Below are positions 12,600 to 25,222 of a DNA stretch of 64,000 bases, one piece after another. The notes under the pieces were generated by a model. It was not told the origin of the DNA. It saw nothing but the letters and a program-made list of their open reading frames with translations, and made no database searches. Location of the stretch: the NCBI GenBank assembly GCA_024036415.1, contig JAMWET010000078.1:268501-332500 (forward strand). The letters are read 5' to 3'. Positions within the stretch are counted from its first letter, which is position 1; the number at the start of each line of letters is the position of its first letter. The stretch is from Prochilodus magdalenae (taxonomy: Eukaryota > Chordata > Actinopteri > Characiformes > Prochilodontidae). The translations under genes were made by a program, and so were the position numbers.

Positions 12600-15500
12600 T
12601 CTGTACCTCCAACAAAAATTCTCCCACACTTTTACAAAGGCTGTGAAAAACAGCCACTGAAATCCCTATACACACATTTTACCATTCGGTCTATTTTGTT
12701 AGGGCAAAAACATTTAACACTGTGCCGACTATGCCCCAGTGCACAACAAGAGTTAAATCATGATGCGCTCGTTTCAGGAAATGATTTCAGATTTTTATCC
12801 AAGATAGGTGGGTAATGTGTGGTGTGTAGGTGCTATCTGCCAGCCAAGCAAGTCATACTACCCTAATCTATACAACTCAGAAACACTATGGAGATCAGCT
12901 ATAATCACTAGTTCAAGACTATGAGGCAATGAACCCATAAAGTTACCAACTTCTTCACTATCAGAACTGTCTTATTAAAGCAGAAGCTTAAAACAAAGCT
13001 ATCTTTGTATCTACGGCTTCTTCTGCTCAATCACTAGGCCACAGTTATTCAGTAATGTTACACAATGACTTGATCCCAAACATGGAAGCTGCAATTATTA
13101 TTCACACGTTACCTTTCATAACCACATGTTTACGGCAAACATCACGTGGTTTAGGTGCTTTTTTATCAGTTGCCTTGAGGTACAGCAACGTCAAAAAGAA
13201 AACAACATGTTTCTTGTTGGTCTTATGAAAACAGCTTCTGACTAAAGGCTACTACACACCATAGCATCCAATCCAAAATTTAAAACCATTGGCTTTCTAC
13301 ACACGGGCGCTCCAAGCGCTGTTCAGTTTCTCAGCATTGTGTTTCTGATGATAGGGTTAAATAAATCAGAGTAGAGTTTTCCCAAGTATCATAGCACAAA
13401 GACACATTGTAAGATTTAACTCAGTTCTATCCAATTAAGCTTTTTTTTTTATATCACAGACAAGTTCAAAGCAGCTTACAGGGATCTGGGTTCAGACCCC
13501 TAATGAGCAAGTTGAGGGTAGCAGGAAAAACTTCTCAAGAGCGTGAAGAAGAAAACCTCACTTTGCACCAGGCATGATACAAGAATCAAACAGAAAGATA
13601 CGACCTAACCACTGACTAACGTTAAAAGCCTCTCAGAAGGTTGTTACAGTGGACTGCTGTTTTTATCAGACATAAACAGAATGCTGGATGTGAAAATATG
13701 GGGAGGAAGGAGTAAGGCAGGAGTTTGAGTTGGAAACTTTTCTTGCAGCATATTTTACATGTTCCTTCATGGAAAAGGTAATCTCATTACTCAATACATC
13801 GCGTCTGCGTTACTGCATGAAACCCACACAAATCTGTATCAGCAGTGCAAAGGAAAACGAGTAGTCATTTTCAGTAATATATTGAGAAAGGAATGGCTTA
13901 TCAGTGTAAACATCCTTCAAAAGGCATGTCACTGTCCCTGTCTTTAAACTACACTCAGCCAGTTATACTTTATTAAAATGATGAACTTAACTGATGCTGT
14001 TTGAAAAGCGAAGAACTAGTCAGTAGAAAGCAGCTTGCTCTAAAAAAATCGTTGTTAATAAAACGCAAAGCTTATGGGGCTTTTTCCAAATGAAAAGGTC
14101 TGGCCTGTTTAATTAAGTCAAATGTTAGCCAAGTTTGCAGCATGGCCTGTGTTCACTCCGCACTGTTTATATTCAAGTCAAGTCAAGTCAGCAAGTAGAA
14201 TAAATTAGGAAATAGGACATGCATAAGACAGATAATCTATATAGAGGAAAATTACTAATTTAATGCACCAAATGCAAATAATATTGTTCTGTTTGAGACA
14301 TATGAGTAACGCCAAAACTAAATTGTTATTACTGATGGCTATTATTGTATCCCCACCCCCTCCTTAGTCAAGCAGAAACAAAGCAACCTCATCATCCCTT
14401 CACATGCTATTCACCTCTTGACAAAGCTGAAGTCTGTCTTTTTGGCTAACTACATGTTTGAGTTTTGCCATTCCAACTTAAATGCTGCAGCAGCTCAATG
14501 CTGACACCCCAAGCTGCCGGTCCAGCTTCTTGCAGAAGGTGCCAGAATGTTATTGCTGCCCCATTTAAGATGGAACAAGAAAATATGGCCAAAAGCTGGT
14601 GAACAAGACAATTTTAGCGTTTCCAACTTTATGAGGTGTCCTCACCCCTGAATCACCTCACTGATATTAGCACGGTTTCACCCTGGCCTAAACTAGGAAC
14701 TTCTTTTTTAGTTTGGCTGTTTCTCAGCCATCTCTCCCTCTTGGCAGTGCCTGTACATAGCTTCTCCCTGTCCCCTGTCCTGTGCACAAGCACAAAACCC
14801 CCTCTTACTGATTGGCTGGAGGAGTGTTGTGTGACTTCAGCTCATCCACTTTGTTTGTTTCCATTTTGGTGGACAGTTCCCACCAGATTTTTTTTGCAGC
14901 CAGCACACAGAATGGACAGCAAGCAAAGGGTGCACTGGGTTACCATCCCTTACTGTAACATCTGTCAGTCAATAAGAACAAAAAACAGTAGCACTATAAA
15001 AGTAAACATGTACTGTAATGCATCATTTTGTACCTTGTTACTCCCATCAACGTTTACAAAGTAAAAAGTCAGATAAGGTCACTTGTGCTGTATTTAAATG
15101 CTGTCAGTACATCTATTTAATTCTATAATTATACCTGACTCTCTGTGCTAAATGGCCACTTTCCTCCTACTTTTAATGTTGTGCTCGATTTGATTTTAAA
15201 TAAGCAACTTGTTTTTGGCACTCATGTTAATTTAAACCACACAGAGTGAGCATCAGGTATTAATATAAATCAATTAATTGAAATTGCCTATTTGTTACTA
15301 TGCAGTTTACAAAGTTACCATATGCAGGTTGTCACTGTTGGCAGGCTCATTCTAATTTATTCTTTTTTATGGTGAATTTTTTTCAGTGATGATGCAGATG
15401 AAAAATGTGCTGTGATATAATTTATCATAATAACAATACCATACTGTCATATTGCCCATCCATAATTACAAGCTCAGGAAACAGATAAGAAGTTCATGGA

Positions 15501-16589
15501 GGGTTTGGAAATCATAAATCTAATTACAACCAAAAAAAAAATTCCCAGGATGGTTTTGATAGTGGACTATTGATTAAATTTGAAAATGAACAGGTAGTAT
15601 GACAAAGGTTGACAATGACTTTTGGTAGTGATCACGATGATCGTTATTCTAGCACGGTGGTAGTAAAACTAGCCCAAGCATCACAATCACAGGCACTCCT
15701 CAGCTCAGGCTTTTTCACTGTTTGACAGGTGGACTACTTTGCATGAAAGTGTGGCAGCTAAAGATTCTCGGCGAGTGCTAAGACCAACTTTATGTTACAA
15801 ATCGCAGATTGAACTGATTAGTATGCACCGGCATCAGGCCCTTTTCTCCGGTTTTATTCAGCCGAGCAAATGCAGCTGCGATTATTCAGCTCCTCGTCTC
15901 TGTCTCTGGAAGTGGAAACACCATGCAATCTCACACTGGAGCACCACACATGCCTGATTCCAGAAATTTGGGGTTATGCGTTATAAGAGTGGAACTATGG
16001 TTATTTCTCTACGACAAGCATGGAGGTTCTCAATTATCTTAAAGGAAATGTCTTTCTTACAGGAATAGCAATTTTGCACTTACTCCAAATGTAGCTTATC
16101 AGAAAAGGTATGTTTGGTTCTGCAGTTCTGTGGAAGAACTATAAGACCAATGTAGCTCTTCAGTAGAAGAAGCTTATAACTCAACAATTATCATCATGCA
16201 AACTGTATAGATTATTGCACACTGCCATAATTGCAGTGAAATGGTGTTAAGGAGTTAATTAATATCAAATAAACTTGCTCGTGTCCTTGTACTGTCCTGT
16301 ACTGATACGGTTTAGATACGATTACGATTACGATTAGATAACATACTTTATCTAGAAAATAAAATGCAAATAAAAACAAAAAGCAGTGATTTATAAATCT
16401 GTTCTTCCACTTAAACAAGTACTTACAGTACTTTTTTATATATTTTTTAAATATAGGCTCATTCTGAAATTAATGTCTGCCACAGGTTCCACAAATGTTG
16501 AGACAGGAGCAGTTTAACACTAGAAACATTATGAAATGTTCAAAACTTCTTAAAAAGATGATGCAATCATGCTAAAATAATGTATAAAT
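12600..16589. other. No gene recognised apart from a repeat at 13425
   Basis: The frame at 14636-15064 (142 codons) has no recognisable family and no supporting splice or promoter signals. The segment 15740-15960 looks single-copy and contains the donor of the 40-bp copy seen at 11239. Confidence 0.5.
13425..13590 (+). repeat. Interspersed repeat fragment
   Basis: CAAAGCAGCTTACAGGGATC, GACCCCTAATGAGCAAG and GGAAAAACTTCTCAAGA resemble a widespread otophysan interspersed repeat. No coding content is seen. Confidence 0.5.
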
Positions 16590-16790
16590 GGAGCATCCAG
16601 GAAAAGCCGAATCCTTTATCACCACATGGGCTTGCATCCACTCTAAGCAATGTTGCAGAATCTAGCAGAATACCATTCTAAGCCAACTCCCCGTTACAAC
16701 TCATGGTTTTGAAATGAGGTGTTCAAGTACATGTGGATGTAGTATTTGTGTTCACATATGTTTGGCCATGTAGTGTATATATGTGTGTGT
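16590..16790 (+). mobile_element. 3' end of a Tc1-like transposon
   Basis: Contains the recalled tail CTAGCAGAA..., TGGTTTTGAAATGAGGTGTT and ACATGTGGATGTAGTATTTG, ending GGCCATGTAGTGTA. The same tail ends the copy at 17206-17560. The coding part is lost. Confidence 0.65.
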
Positions 16791-17205
16791 GTTGGGTTAC
16801 AAGTCTTCAGTTAAGTACTTATTATTTGCTGTTAAAAGGGAAAGTGGTGTAATACAGCGGTTAGCGTGTTCTTGTCCCAACGTTTTTGGAAAATGGTGCA
16901 GGCATGAAGTAGCAATAGTTCGTCCGAGGTTTGTCATGTTTCAGCATAGCCATATCTCTGGTTACTTTGTGACTTTGCAAGACCAAGAGCCACCTACCTT
17001 GACAGAAATGGCTCATGTGACAGACATTGTGATCAACTGTGTTACAAGAAAATCACAATCAGTCTATATGAAACTTCCAAACCTCTTCAAAGGCAGCAAC
17101 TATATCTTACTAAAAAAGCCAACTAGCAAGAGCCCAAATATCAGTTTATATATAATATTTAAAAAAATATATGCTGTGTACATATGGGTTTAGCATCTGT
17201 GGATA

Positions 17206-17560
17206 AGACTATTTTCAGCATGACAATTCCCATAATGCAAAAGAGGACCACAAACAAAGAAGTACTTGGTCAGCTTGGCGAAGACCTCCATTGACCTCAA
17301 CCCCACCCAACACTTTTGGGATGAACTGGAATAATGACTGTGAGACAGGCTTTATTACTCAACATCAGTGCCCCGTCTCACAAATGCTCTTGTTGTGAAT
17401 GGAAGCAAATCCCTCCCCCAAGCATAGTTGTGAAATCTAGCGGAAAGCCTTCCCAGTAAAGTGGGCTGTTATGCTTGCAGTCTCCCCATTACAGCCCATG
17501 CTTTTGGAATGAGACTTTTAGGCACATGTGGATGTAATATTGGGGTTCACATACCTTTGT
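17206..17560 (+). mobile_element. C-terminal part of a Tc1-like transposase, decayed
   Basis: The phrases TGACCTCAACCCCACCCAAC, TTTTGGGATGAACTGGAA and AATGCTCTTGT.GTGAATGGAAGC encode the DLNPxxHxFWDELE and ALVxEWK region of Tc1-type transposases, with frame breaks. The tail GGAATGAGACTTTTAGGCAC leads to the terminal repeat. Confidence 0.8.
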
Positions 17561-20099
17561 ATATGTGCATATGTGTGCATGTGTGTGCTTTTTGGGTTAG
17601 GAGGTTTAATGCAATACCTGGTTCGATCATTTATAGTACAAATCCCCTCTGAAAACAAATAGCCTAATGTACTGGTCACAAAAACATGAAGAACCCATGC
17701 TGTTAGTGTAATTTTGACCATGACGAGGCTTAATCTGTGACCACAATATGGAACCGCGTTGCAAATAACAAGGTAAACAAAAGGACGCGACTGTTATAAA
17801 GCTGTGCTCTGTTACTGATGGGTGGCACACCAAGGGCTATAGCATATTCGATTCCATTGTATCTAGTGATGCAACATGCCTGCAATTTCTTTTTCTCTGC
17901 TTCTTATTCAGAGTAGCATGTGTTCCCTCTTGCTGTGCTCTTGCGAGGAAACTCAGCGACCTGAGAGGGGAAAAGTGAAAGATCCTGGGATATGAATCCT
18001 ACGTCTGTGTGATCAGCTCCAATTCCACCTTGTACCTTTTGTTTATTATTTCTTAGATTAGTTCTAAGATGTCACAGGAGTTTTGCATCAACAGAGCCAG
18101 TACTGTAAACGGGGGATTTTGTTACACTGTTTACAAAACTAATACAGGTTCTAAAGTTCATTCTGGCATTTATAGTTCACTGTGTCACTGCTAATCACTA
18201 TAAGTCACTTCTTGCACACGTTCCAGCTTTAATATGTTATTTACTGTGTTATGCAGCATCCTGCAGAACAGTTTTACAGCATTATGGGTTTGACTGAATT
18301 AACCGTTTCTCATATTTTCATGTCTCCCTGGTTTCATTCCTTAATGTTCTCTTACTACAGTCCCCAACATGCATTACACGAGTACGTTATACAACCACCG
18401 GGAATCCCTGTGGTGTAACAGTACTGATCTACAGGCTAATAAATACAACAAAGCCAGCACTTGTCTAATACCTATCTCATATTCAAGGCCCTGTGCCAAT
18501 ACAATACTCCAAATCGTATCGGTTTGGTACTGGCCAAATTCACTGGCTATCAGATATCGGAGGAAAAGATTATCAGATGTTAATCAAACATTTGCACAAA
18601 GTTGTACATTAAATATGATTTTGAAATTTCAAATAGTGCTGACCAATCAAAAATGTTGCTAAAAGTTCGGTGTGAAAAAACTTTTTTGAAACTTCACTAT
18701 TGCATAACTGAGTCATGTTGGGGGCTGTGTATTGTTTCCCTTGGGAGAGGGAAATATTTGCATATATATATTGCAATAACAGCATGATGCAATATGCAAA
18801 GTGGCAAATGCATTATTAACAGCTTAGTTGTTTAAGAGAGGAAATTGGAAATCAGATTAGTATCATTATTGGCAAATACTCAAGGCTGCAGTTTCAGAAT
18901 CAGTACTGGATGTGAAAAAGAGGTATCGAGCTATCCCTACTCAGTCACTGTACGAATTTGCTCTGTCTTTATTCAGCTTCTACGCTTCTGTTGAGTTTCT
19001 ATTCTTTTCGACAAAGAAACAAAGCATCTACATAGCTAGCTAACTTGCTAGCCTTCAACTGTCCTCCTTGACTTACAAGACTCAGTAATCCAGTGTTGGG
19101 ATGTTTTAAAGACTGTTGCTTGGCTACGAAACATTGAGTTTCCTAATCTGCCTTCCATCAGCAAACTAGAAAAACATCATTAAAGCTCTAAAATCTAATA
19201 TAGCAGTCATAGTTTTTCAAATGTTTTCATATGTCTAAGGTCTGTGAAGGTATTACATTTTTTGTCACGAGGTGATGCACACAGTTTGGCGATTTACTGC
19301 CAGCAGCATAACCCCCCCTCCACCCTTTTAAAAAATGTCAACATTTTTAGTTAGCACTTTCATTGGTCTTCTTAGGGATGATAGCATTTTAACACCTGTA
19401 GTAGCAAACCTGCTTAGCAAGTCTCCCTGCTAATTTATTCACTTTGAATGAAGCGTGGTACAAGGTGAGACAAATTCGATGTGCATGGCCACCTGGGAAA
19501 GGGGCGAGAATGTGTCATTTTTGCCACGTGACCCTCGCACCTCTTACAGTGTGTCAAATACTCAGCCTTAACACAACCGTATTCCCAGCCCAGCAACATC
19601 CAAACATTCCAGTCCATTGTTTTTAATGAAGAAATGGACACCTGCGCCTGAGAATATGTGCCACGCAGGCCTATGGACTTATACTTGCGGTTTTGGTTGC
19701 GTCTGTGTGTAAATAATAGCTAATCTTTACTTTAACTTCACAGCAAACAGCACAACTGAACCTAAAGCCAAACACAGAGTCTCACAGTTAACTTAACAAA
19801 CTAAAGAGGCTGGTTGTAGGAGCAGCTCTCAGGAGATTGAATGGCTTGCAGTCACATCGATCAGTTTAACAAGAACACTTTAAACTGTAAGATACGTCGC
19901 TCAGTTCAGTTACTCAGAGCGCCACAGAGCAGAACTCAGCATTGTTGCAGCATTACATGCAAGCAACCTTGAGACCACTGAAACCCCAGGAGTTTGACAT
20001 CATAGTCAGTCCTCATAAACAGATATCAGCTAATAGGACAGTGTAGTCTTCTGCTCGCTGTTAGAGCGTTGTTAGTAAAGTAGTAAACTTCTGTTGGAC
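17561..20099. other. No gene recognised
   Basis: Mixed AT-rich sequence. The segment 18450-18960 has GCCAATAC/TATCGG words typical of decayed hAT-like elements but no clear ends. Confidence 0.5.
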
Positions 20100-20678
20100 T
20101 GTTGTGTTGGACTCTTGTACTGTTCAAGAACCTTAAAAACAGGCAGAGATCACAGATCTATCTCACTCTGGACACAACACTTTTCCAACTGTTCTGTTCT
20201 GGCAGGTGCTACAGGACCCTGCACCCCAAGACAATCAGACACAGATACAGCTTCTTTCCTCAGGCCATAACCTACATAAACAGATGACCACTAATATCTG
20301 CTGGACCACAGTTACTCCTGTTCCACCATAGTATTCACCGGTTTCACTTACATGCCAGATTATACACTACCCTTTCTTTCCCATACAAGTATACTAATGC
20401 AGTTGCACTTAACACTACTGCCTTACATTGTTTTTATAAATAATGTGTAAACTGTATATTATTTGTCCATATGTAGTTTGTTTACATCTTGTATATTGCG
20501 TGTACAGTATAGACTGTATATTGTACAATGTCCGTATTTATTTGTGTATGTGGAGACATTGTGTATATTGTGGACTGCCGGTTAGTTATGTGTATAATGG
20601 TACAGCACTAGAGAGATACAACTGCCAAAAGGTATGTGTCAACATACTTGGCCAATAAATTTGATTCTGATTCTGATG
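20100..20678 (+). mobile_element. 3' end of a CR1/L2-type LINE
   Basis: The segment 20200-20280 encodes RTLHPKTIRHRYSFFPQAI, resembling the conserved C-terminal end of ORF2 in L2/CR1-like elements. An AT-rich 3' UTR follows. It ends in CCAATAAATTTGATTCTGAT with a short (ATTCTG)n tail, typical of this LINE group. Confidence 0.75.
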
Positions 20679-21351
20679 GCAAGCATGAATAATGAAGGTG
20701 AATGATGGTGAATCCTAGCCACAACCCTAGTCCCACCTTCATCAGACATTAAGACTACTGCCATACCACTGTGGCACGCAAGCAAGCATGTCTTCAGGAG
20801 ATTCTTACATTTCTTTGGCCAAGGTGTCTATTCAGCCTCCTTTTCTGTCATCCTGTTTGCCTTTGAGAATAATTGTGTTGAAGTATTATATTTTATTCAT
20901 GGGGAAATGATGTACTCGTTTTAATAAGGTAAACTGATAATGTGATAAAAAATGGTTTACTTCACTAAAATATGTATCTTTTTCTGCATCACATTATAAT
21001 AAAATGTACTTACATCAACAAAATTACTTCTAAGTCAGTAAAACAAAAGACAATATTATGTCATCGTAATAGATTTTAATCATGCACAAATGATCAATAC
21101 ACTACATCACTTTTTCCCCGAGTGCCTTCACAACGATTACTAATGGACAATGGAACTGGGGAGTGAAAGCACTGAGGGTTAACATGCGTATGGAGTGACT
21201 AATAAGTGCTTCACTCATCAGGTCCGTCTAATCGGCTTTTCTGTGATCCATTACGCTGCATTATTTATGCTAAACAGCCATCCTGTTCAGGGACGGTCAT
21301 TACAAGCCTTCCTCTCAGCATTTCTGGAAACCATTACATAACAAACACTCA

Positions 21352-21424
21352 CAGACACATACACACACATATACACACAAATGCTCTCACACATTCATAA
21401 AGTCATAACCACACACACACACAA
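21352..21424. repeat. Interrupted (CA)n repeat
   Basis: Imperfect CACACA/CATACA tracts ending in a clean (CA)n at about 21410-21422. Confidence 0.85.
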
Positions 21425-21821
21425 CCTGTGCCTGTTGACACAGTCTTCCATGAAGCCTACACTCAGACCTTGGTTCATTTTTTCCTTAATCCATTTGAGA
21501 AAACTAAACATGTTTTACTCAGATATTATTTGAGAAGTCATGGAGTCAACTTTGTGTAATGTGTAATTACCGCTTAACATAATGATTAGAGGTGCCACAA
21601 AACTTTTCCTGTTCTGATACCGGTACTGAAACCGCCAGAATCGCTTTCTACTTGCTTCTACTAGTGTGCTACTAAGCTTCAAAATGAACTATTTTTCTAA
21701 TTAAAGTATTTTTAATTATTATTTTTCTAATTAAAGTACTTTACTAGTGTTTTCCTTTACTTAGTGTACATATATATATTCTTATTTTTCTCTCTCCTTT
21801 TATATTGATATTTATTTTTTA

Positions 21822-21925
21822 GGACTGTCAGGAATGGAGGAACTGCAGAGTAAGAATTTCATTGTACAATGTAACTGCTTGTTATGCTGTGCATATGACA
21901 ATAAAACTTTTGAATCTTTGAATCT
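21822..21925 (+). mobile_element. LINE 3' tail (L2-like)
   Basis: GTAAGAATTTCATTGTACAA, CATATGACAATAAAACTTTT and a (TTGAATC)n terminal repeat are the recalled 3' end of fish L2-like LINEs. No coding part remains nearby. Confidence 0.65.
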
Positions 21926-24900
21926 TTGTATATATAGGAACGGTTGGTTGAAAAATTGAATTTACCAGTTTCCCACTTCAAGTTATTCAGGCAATACATG
22001 CTTGGTATCAAAATGTTGCTCCTCCAGCACTGCAGCTACAAGGCTAATGTAGCTAACAAACACTATAAGTCAATAGTCACCCAAAGACAACCTCAAAACA
22101 CAGCCAGCTGTTCACTAACAGAGAATTCCACCATTTTGTGGAATTTTGTGGAACCATTCAGTGGTCGAGATGCTCAGTTTTAGAGAAACTTACTACCTAT
22201 ACATTTATTTACAGTAGTAGTGTTAGTAGTCAAGAGTCTCAATCTCTACACAGATATATTCATTTCATTTAGTAAAACCATCAAACCTTCATGTGTCTTT
22301 TTTTATATGTGATGGTGATGATGGTAAAATAGTGTTTGGTTTTCCTTGAAAACTGTTTTGCCTTATAAAGTCCTGCATGTACATCTCCACTATGAATACA
22401 TTTTAATAATACATTTTACTAAAAGCTGTTGCAAAACAATGTCACAGCTTTTAAAGGCATTAAACAGTTCAGACGTCTGGTCACCACCCTGTAAACAATT
22501 CTGACTCCTAAAGTTCTCATTTCATACCAAACCACTCCGAATAACATTATATACATTATACATTATATCTCAAACGATTAATTATGCAGTATGTAAGTAT
22601 ATCTGCAAGTATCCTCTAAACTACATCAAGAAGTCTAAATTACCCACAAAAACAACTAACAAGATGATGCAACCTGTCAAATTAATTCTCCAAACAATAG
22701 AGGGCAATGCATCACTAGAAAAATCCACACAGTCCTTCCTCCTTCCACTTCAGTTCTTACTAGTCTAAAAGAAATACTGCACGTTCAGCAACTTCATCCC
22801 TTTACTTGTCATGAGCATCACCAGTGGTGGAAAGCAACACCAGTGTTAACTCCAGTTTTGCTTTTATTTATATCACTTCTTTCCCTTGCTTGTTGAGCAT
22901 GGATTATTGCCGAGAGCAGGCGTCAGAAGTCATAACAGCTCCTTGCCGAGAGTGGTTAGCATGCTAATTCTCAGATGTCTTTGAACCATTTTGAATTCTT
23001 CCCATTAGCTCGCTTTGGAATGTTTCAAACTACGAACTGTGTGTTAACATCACATGCACAGACTCACAAACCAACACTACATGATCTTCTTCCATACATT
23101 GCTTGTAATTAAACATGTCCTCCAGAAAAGGTCCAAATCCCCATATCCAACATGCAGATCTATCTACTGAACTCTAGTGCCTACAGTGTCAGACTCAAAG
23201 CTCCAAGTTTAAATTCAACAAGCAAAATTTGCACATCAAAAATGTCCTGGCTGATCGACTTCATCTGATGTATGTGGAAAACTGAGTACCTCAGATCTTT
23301 TCCCAAAACCATTCCTTTACGACGAGCATCTAAATGTAGGCTATAACGCCTAAACGACTCACTCCACTACCCCGCAGGAAGAAATACACCGCTAATAACA
23401 TCACATCACACAGTGTGAGATTCTTTCTTCTATCTGATATCCAGCCCAGCCTTTTCTGCTAATATTGGCCAAATACCCATCAATACCGATACGCCATCTC
23501 CAGTAATGACTATACTTCCACAAGCCATCATTTCCCATGCAGTAAATAACAATGTGGTCAATGACCTGCAGAGCTTTGCTGAGGGAACTGCTCTTCCACT
23601 AAAGCGCAGACTGCTTCCAAAATACATTACACTCACAAAATGCTGTCTTTTGGTTTACTAGTTTCAGCAGTAACTGATCAAATGTGTTTTATTCGTGTGG
23701 AAATGGCCAACGATAAAAAGTCGATGCATTACTTTTAGTGTTATCTTCTTATCACTTATGCTGCTAGTTTGGATATTATGGTCAGCTAGCTGAAGTGACC
23801 ACATGGCTTGTTGTGAAATCTAAATTAAAGGCAACTCCAATCTCCTCTGGGCAGCTATAAAGAAGAGACACATTTTTCCACCTTCCAGATAGACGTTAGC
23901 CATCCTTTTCCATTACTATGGCGCACAACAACTATTAGGTGCTATTGATTTTCTTAGTATTTTGTCCAGTTTTAATGGAAAAGGTTTTACCTCCTGGACC
24001 TTAGAGAACCCATATCATGGAAACAACATATTTTCCCCACTTTTTCTTTACAGTTTGATGTATTATCATCGAGCTATAACGGGTTAGGTTTACTCCCCAG
24101 TCCTCATAAGAAACTAAACTGCAGAAATGGAATTTTTGAATTCATTGTTTTTGTGATGTCACTTAACCACCACCGTTACATATATCCACCTACTCAGCCA
24201 GTCAACCCATTCACAGTGAAGTTAAAACGTGTTTCAGCTAGAAGTGCTTTCTGAATGTAGCAGCAAAGAAGACAATCAGAATAGCTCTCATTTACACGCA
24301 TCTCTTAAACCAGAGTAACAGAACGTCTGTTTGAATTATGTGAATTATGAGTGGTTTTAGTACATAAACCCACACAGACCTCTTAAAGTGGACCTCAAGA
24401 GAAAAAAATGTCCAAGATGTAATATATGGGCTTTCACATCAAAACGCATGGAAAGCATATTTAAATTTTTCTAATAAAGGCGATTTTAAACACAATATAG
24501 CACTGACATTTCCTTTATGTCCAAAGACCACTCCCAACATCATATATCTTGGGAAAAAAATCTTCAAATAAAAATTCTGTCATGCATTTTGGACTAAACC
24601 CCTTCACTTATTTTCCTGCCATATACACATAGATTTGTTTTGTGCGCACTTTGAAATAACCGCATAATAAAGTTTGTGTTTAGAATGCACCAAAAAGAAC
24701 CAAGCGTACACATCTTACAACACAAACATGCCCTCAAAAAGAGCATGTCTAAGAAGATCTATAATTAAGAGTAGTGGGGAAAGCATATAGCGTACCGCTG
24801 AGTGCAGAAACAACACATGGTGTTCTATCCCACACAGACTAGGAGCAAGCTCTAGGAAGGCCAATTAGCATCAGAGCAAATCTCGGCCTGCTGGAGTGAC

Positions 24901-25018
24901 GCACCACTTCAACAAGCCGACACCAACGGAATCAACCGGCAGCAATGCTGCAAACACACTCCGGCAAATTCTCCAGAAATAGTTCTTATATCTCTCTGCA
25001 CCAACCCGTGTTGGTGAA
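21926..25018. other. No gene recognised
   Basis: AT-rich; only the weak repeat at 22495 is seen. The minus-strand frame at 23430-23636 is not protein-like on inspection. Confidence 0.55.
22495..22600 (+). repeat. Weak dispersed repeat, related to 46660-46780 and 46990-47110
   Basis: ACCAAACCACTCCGAATAAC and AATTATGCAGTATG correspond to CATCAGACCACTCTGAATGA and GAATTATGCAGAAATG near 46680. A weaker match is near 47050. Unknown family, low identity. Confidence 0.35.
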
Positions 25019-25222
25019 CCAGTGGTTTCTCAATTCCCCTAAACCCTAGGGAATCCATGTGCTGCACTTCTTTTGTGATTTCCCTGCTCTGGCACCTCAT
25101 GATTCAACTCATCAGCTAATTGTCAAACCCTTCTTGGGCTGAGTCAGGGAGTGATAGAGCCGAAAAAGCACAAAAAATGTGCAGTGCATGGAGTCCCTGC
25201 GCCTGGGCTCGAGAAGCACTGT
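25019..25222. mobile_element. MITE-like element with long terminal inverted repeats
   Basis: Left CCAGTGGTTTCTCAATTCCC... and the complement of right CAGTGCTTCTCGAGCCCAGG... share an imperfect inverted repeat of about 45 bases, both reaching CCATG..CTGCAC. The interior contains CTGCTCTGGCACC and CAACTCATCAGCTAATTGTC, recalled from otophysan genomes. Confidence 0.7.

Noticed and set aside
14636..15064. 142-codon plus-strand frame
   Set aside because: No conserved motif, and no splice or initiation support. Length is within what AT-rich, stop-poor chance frames give in 64 kb.
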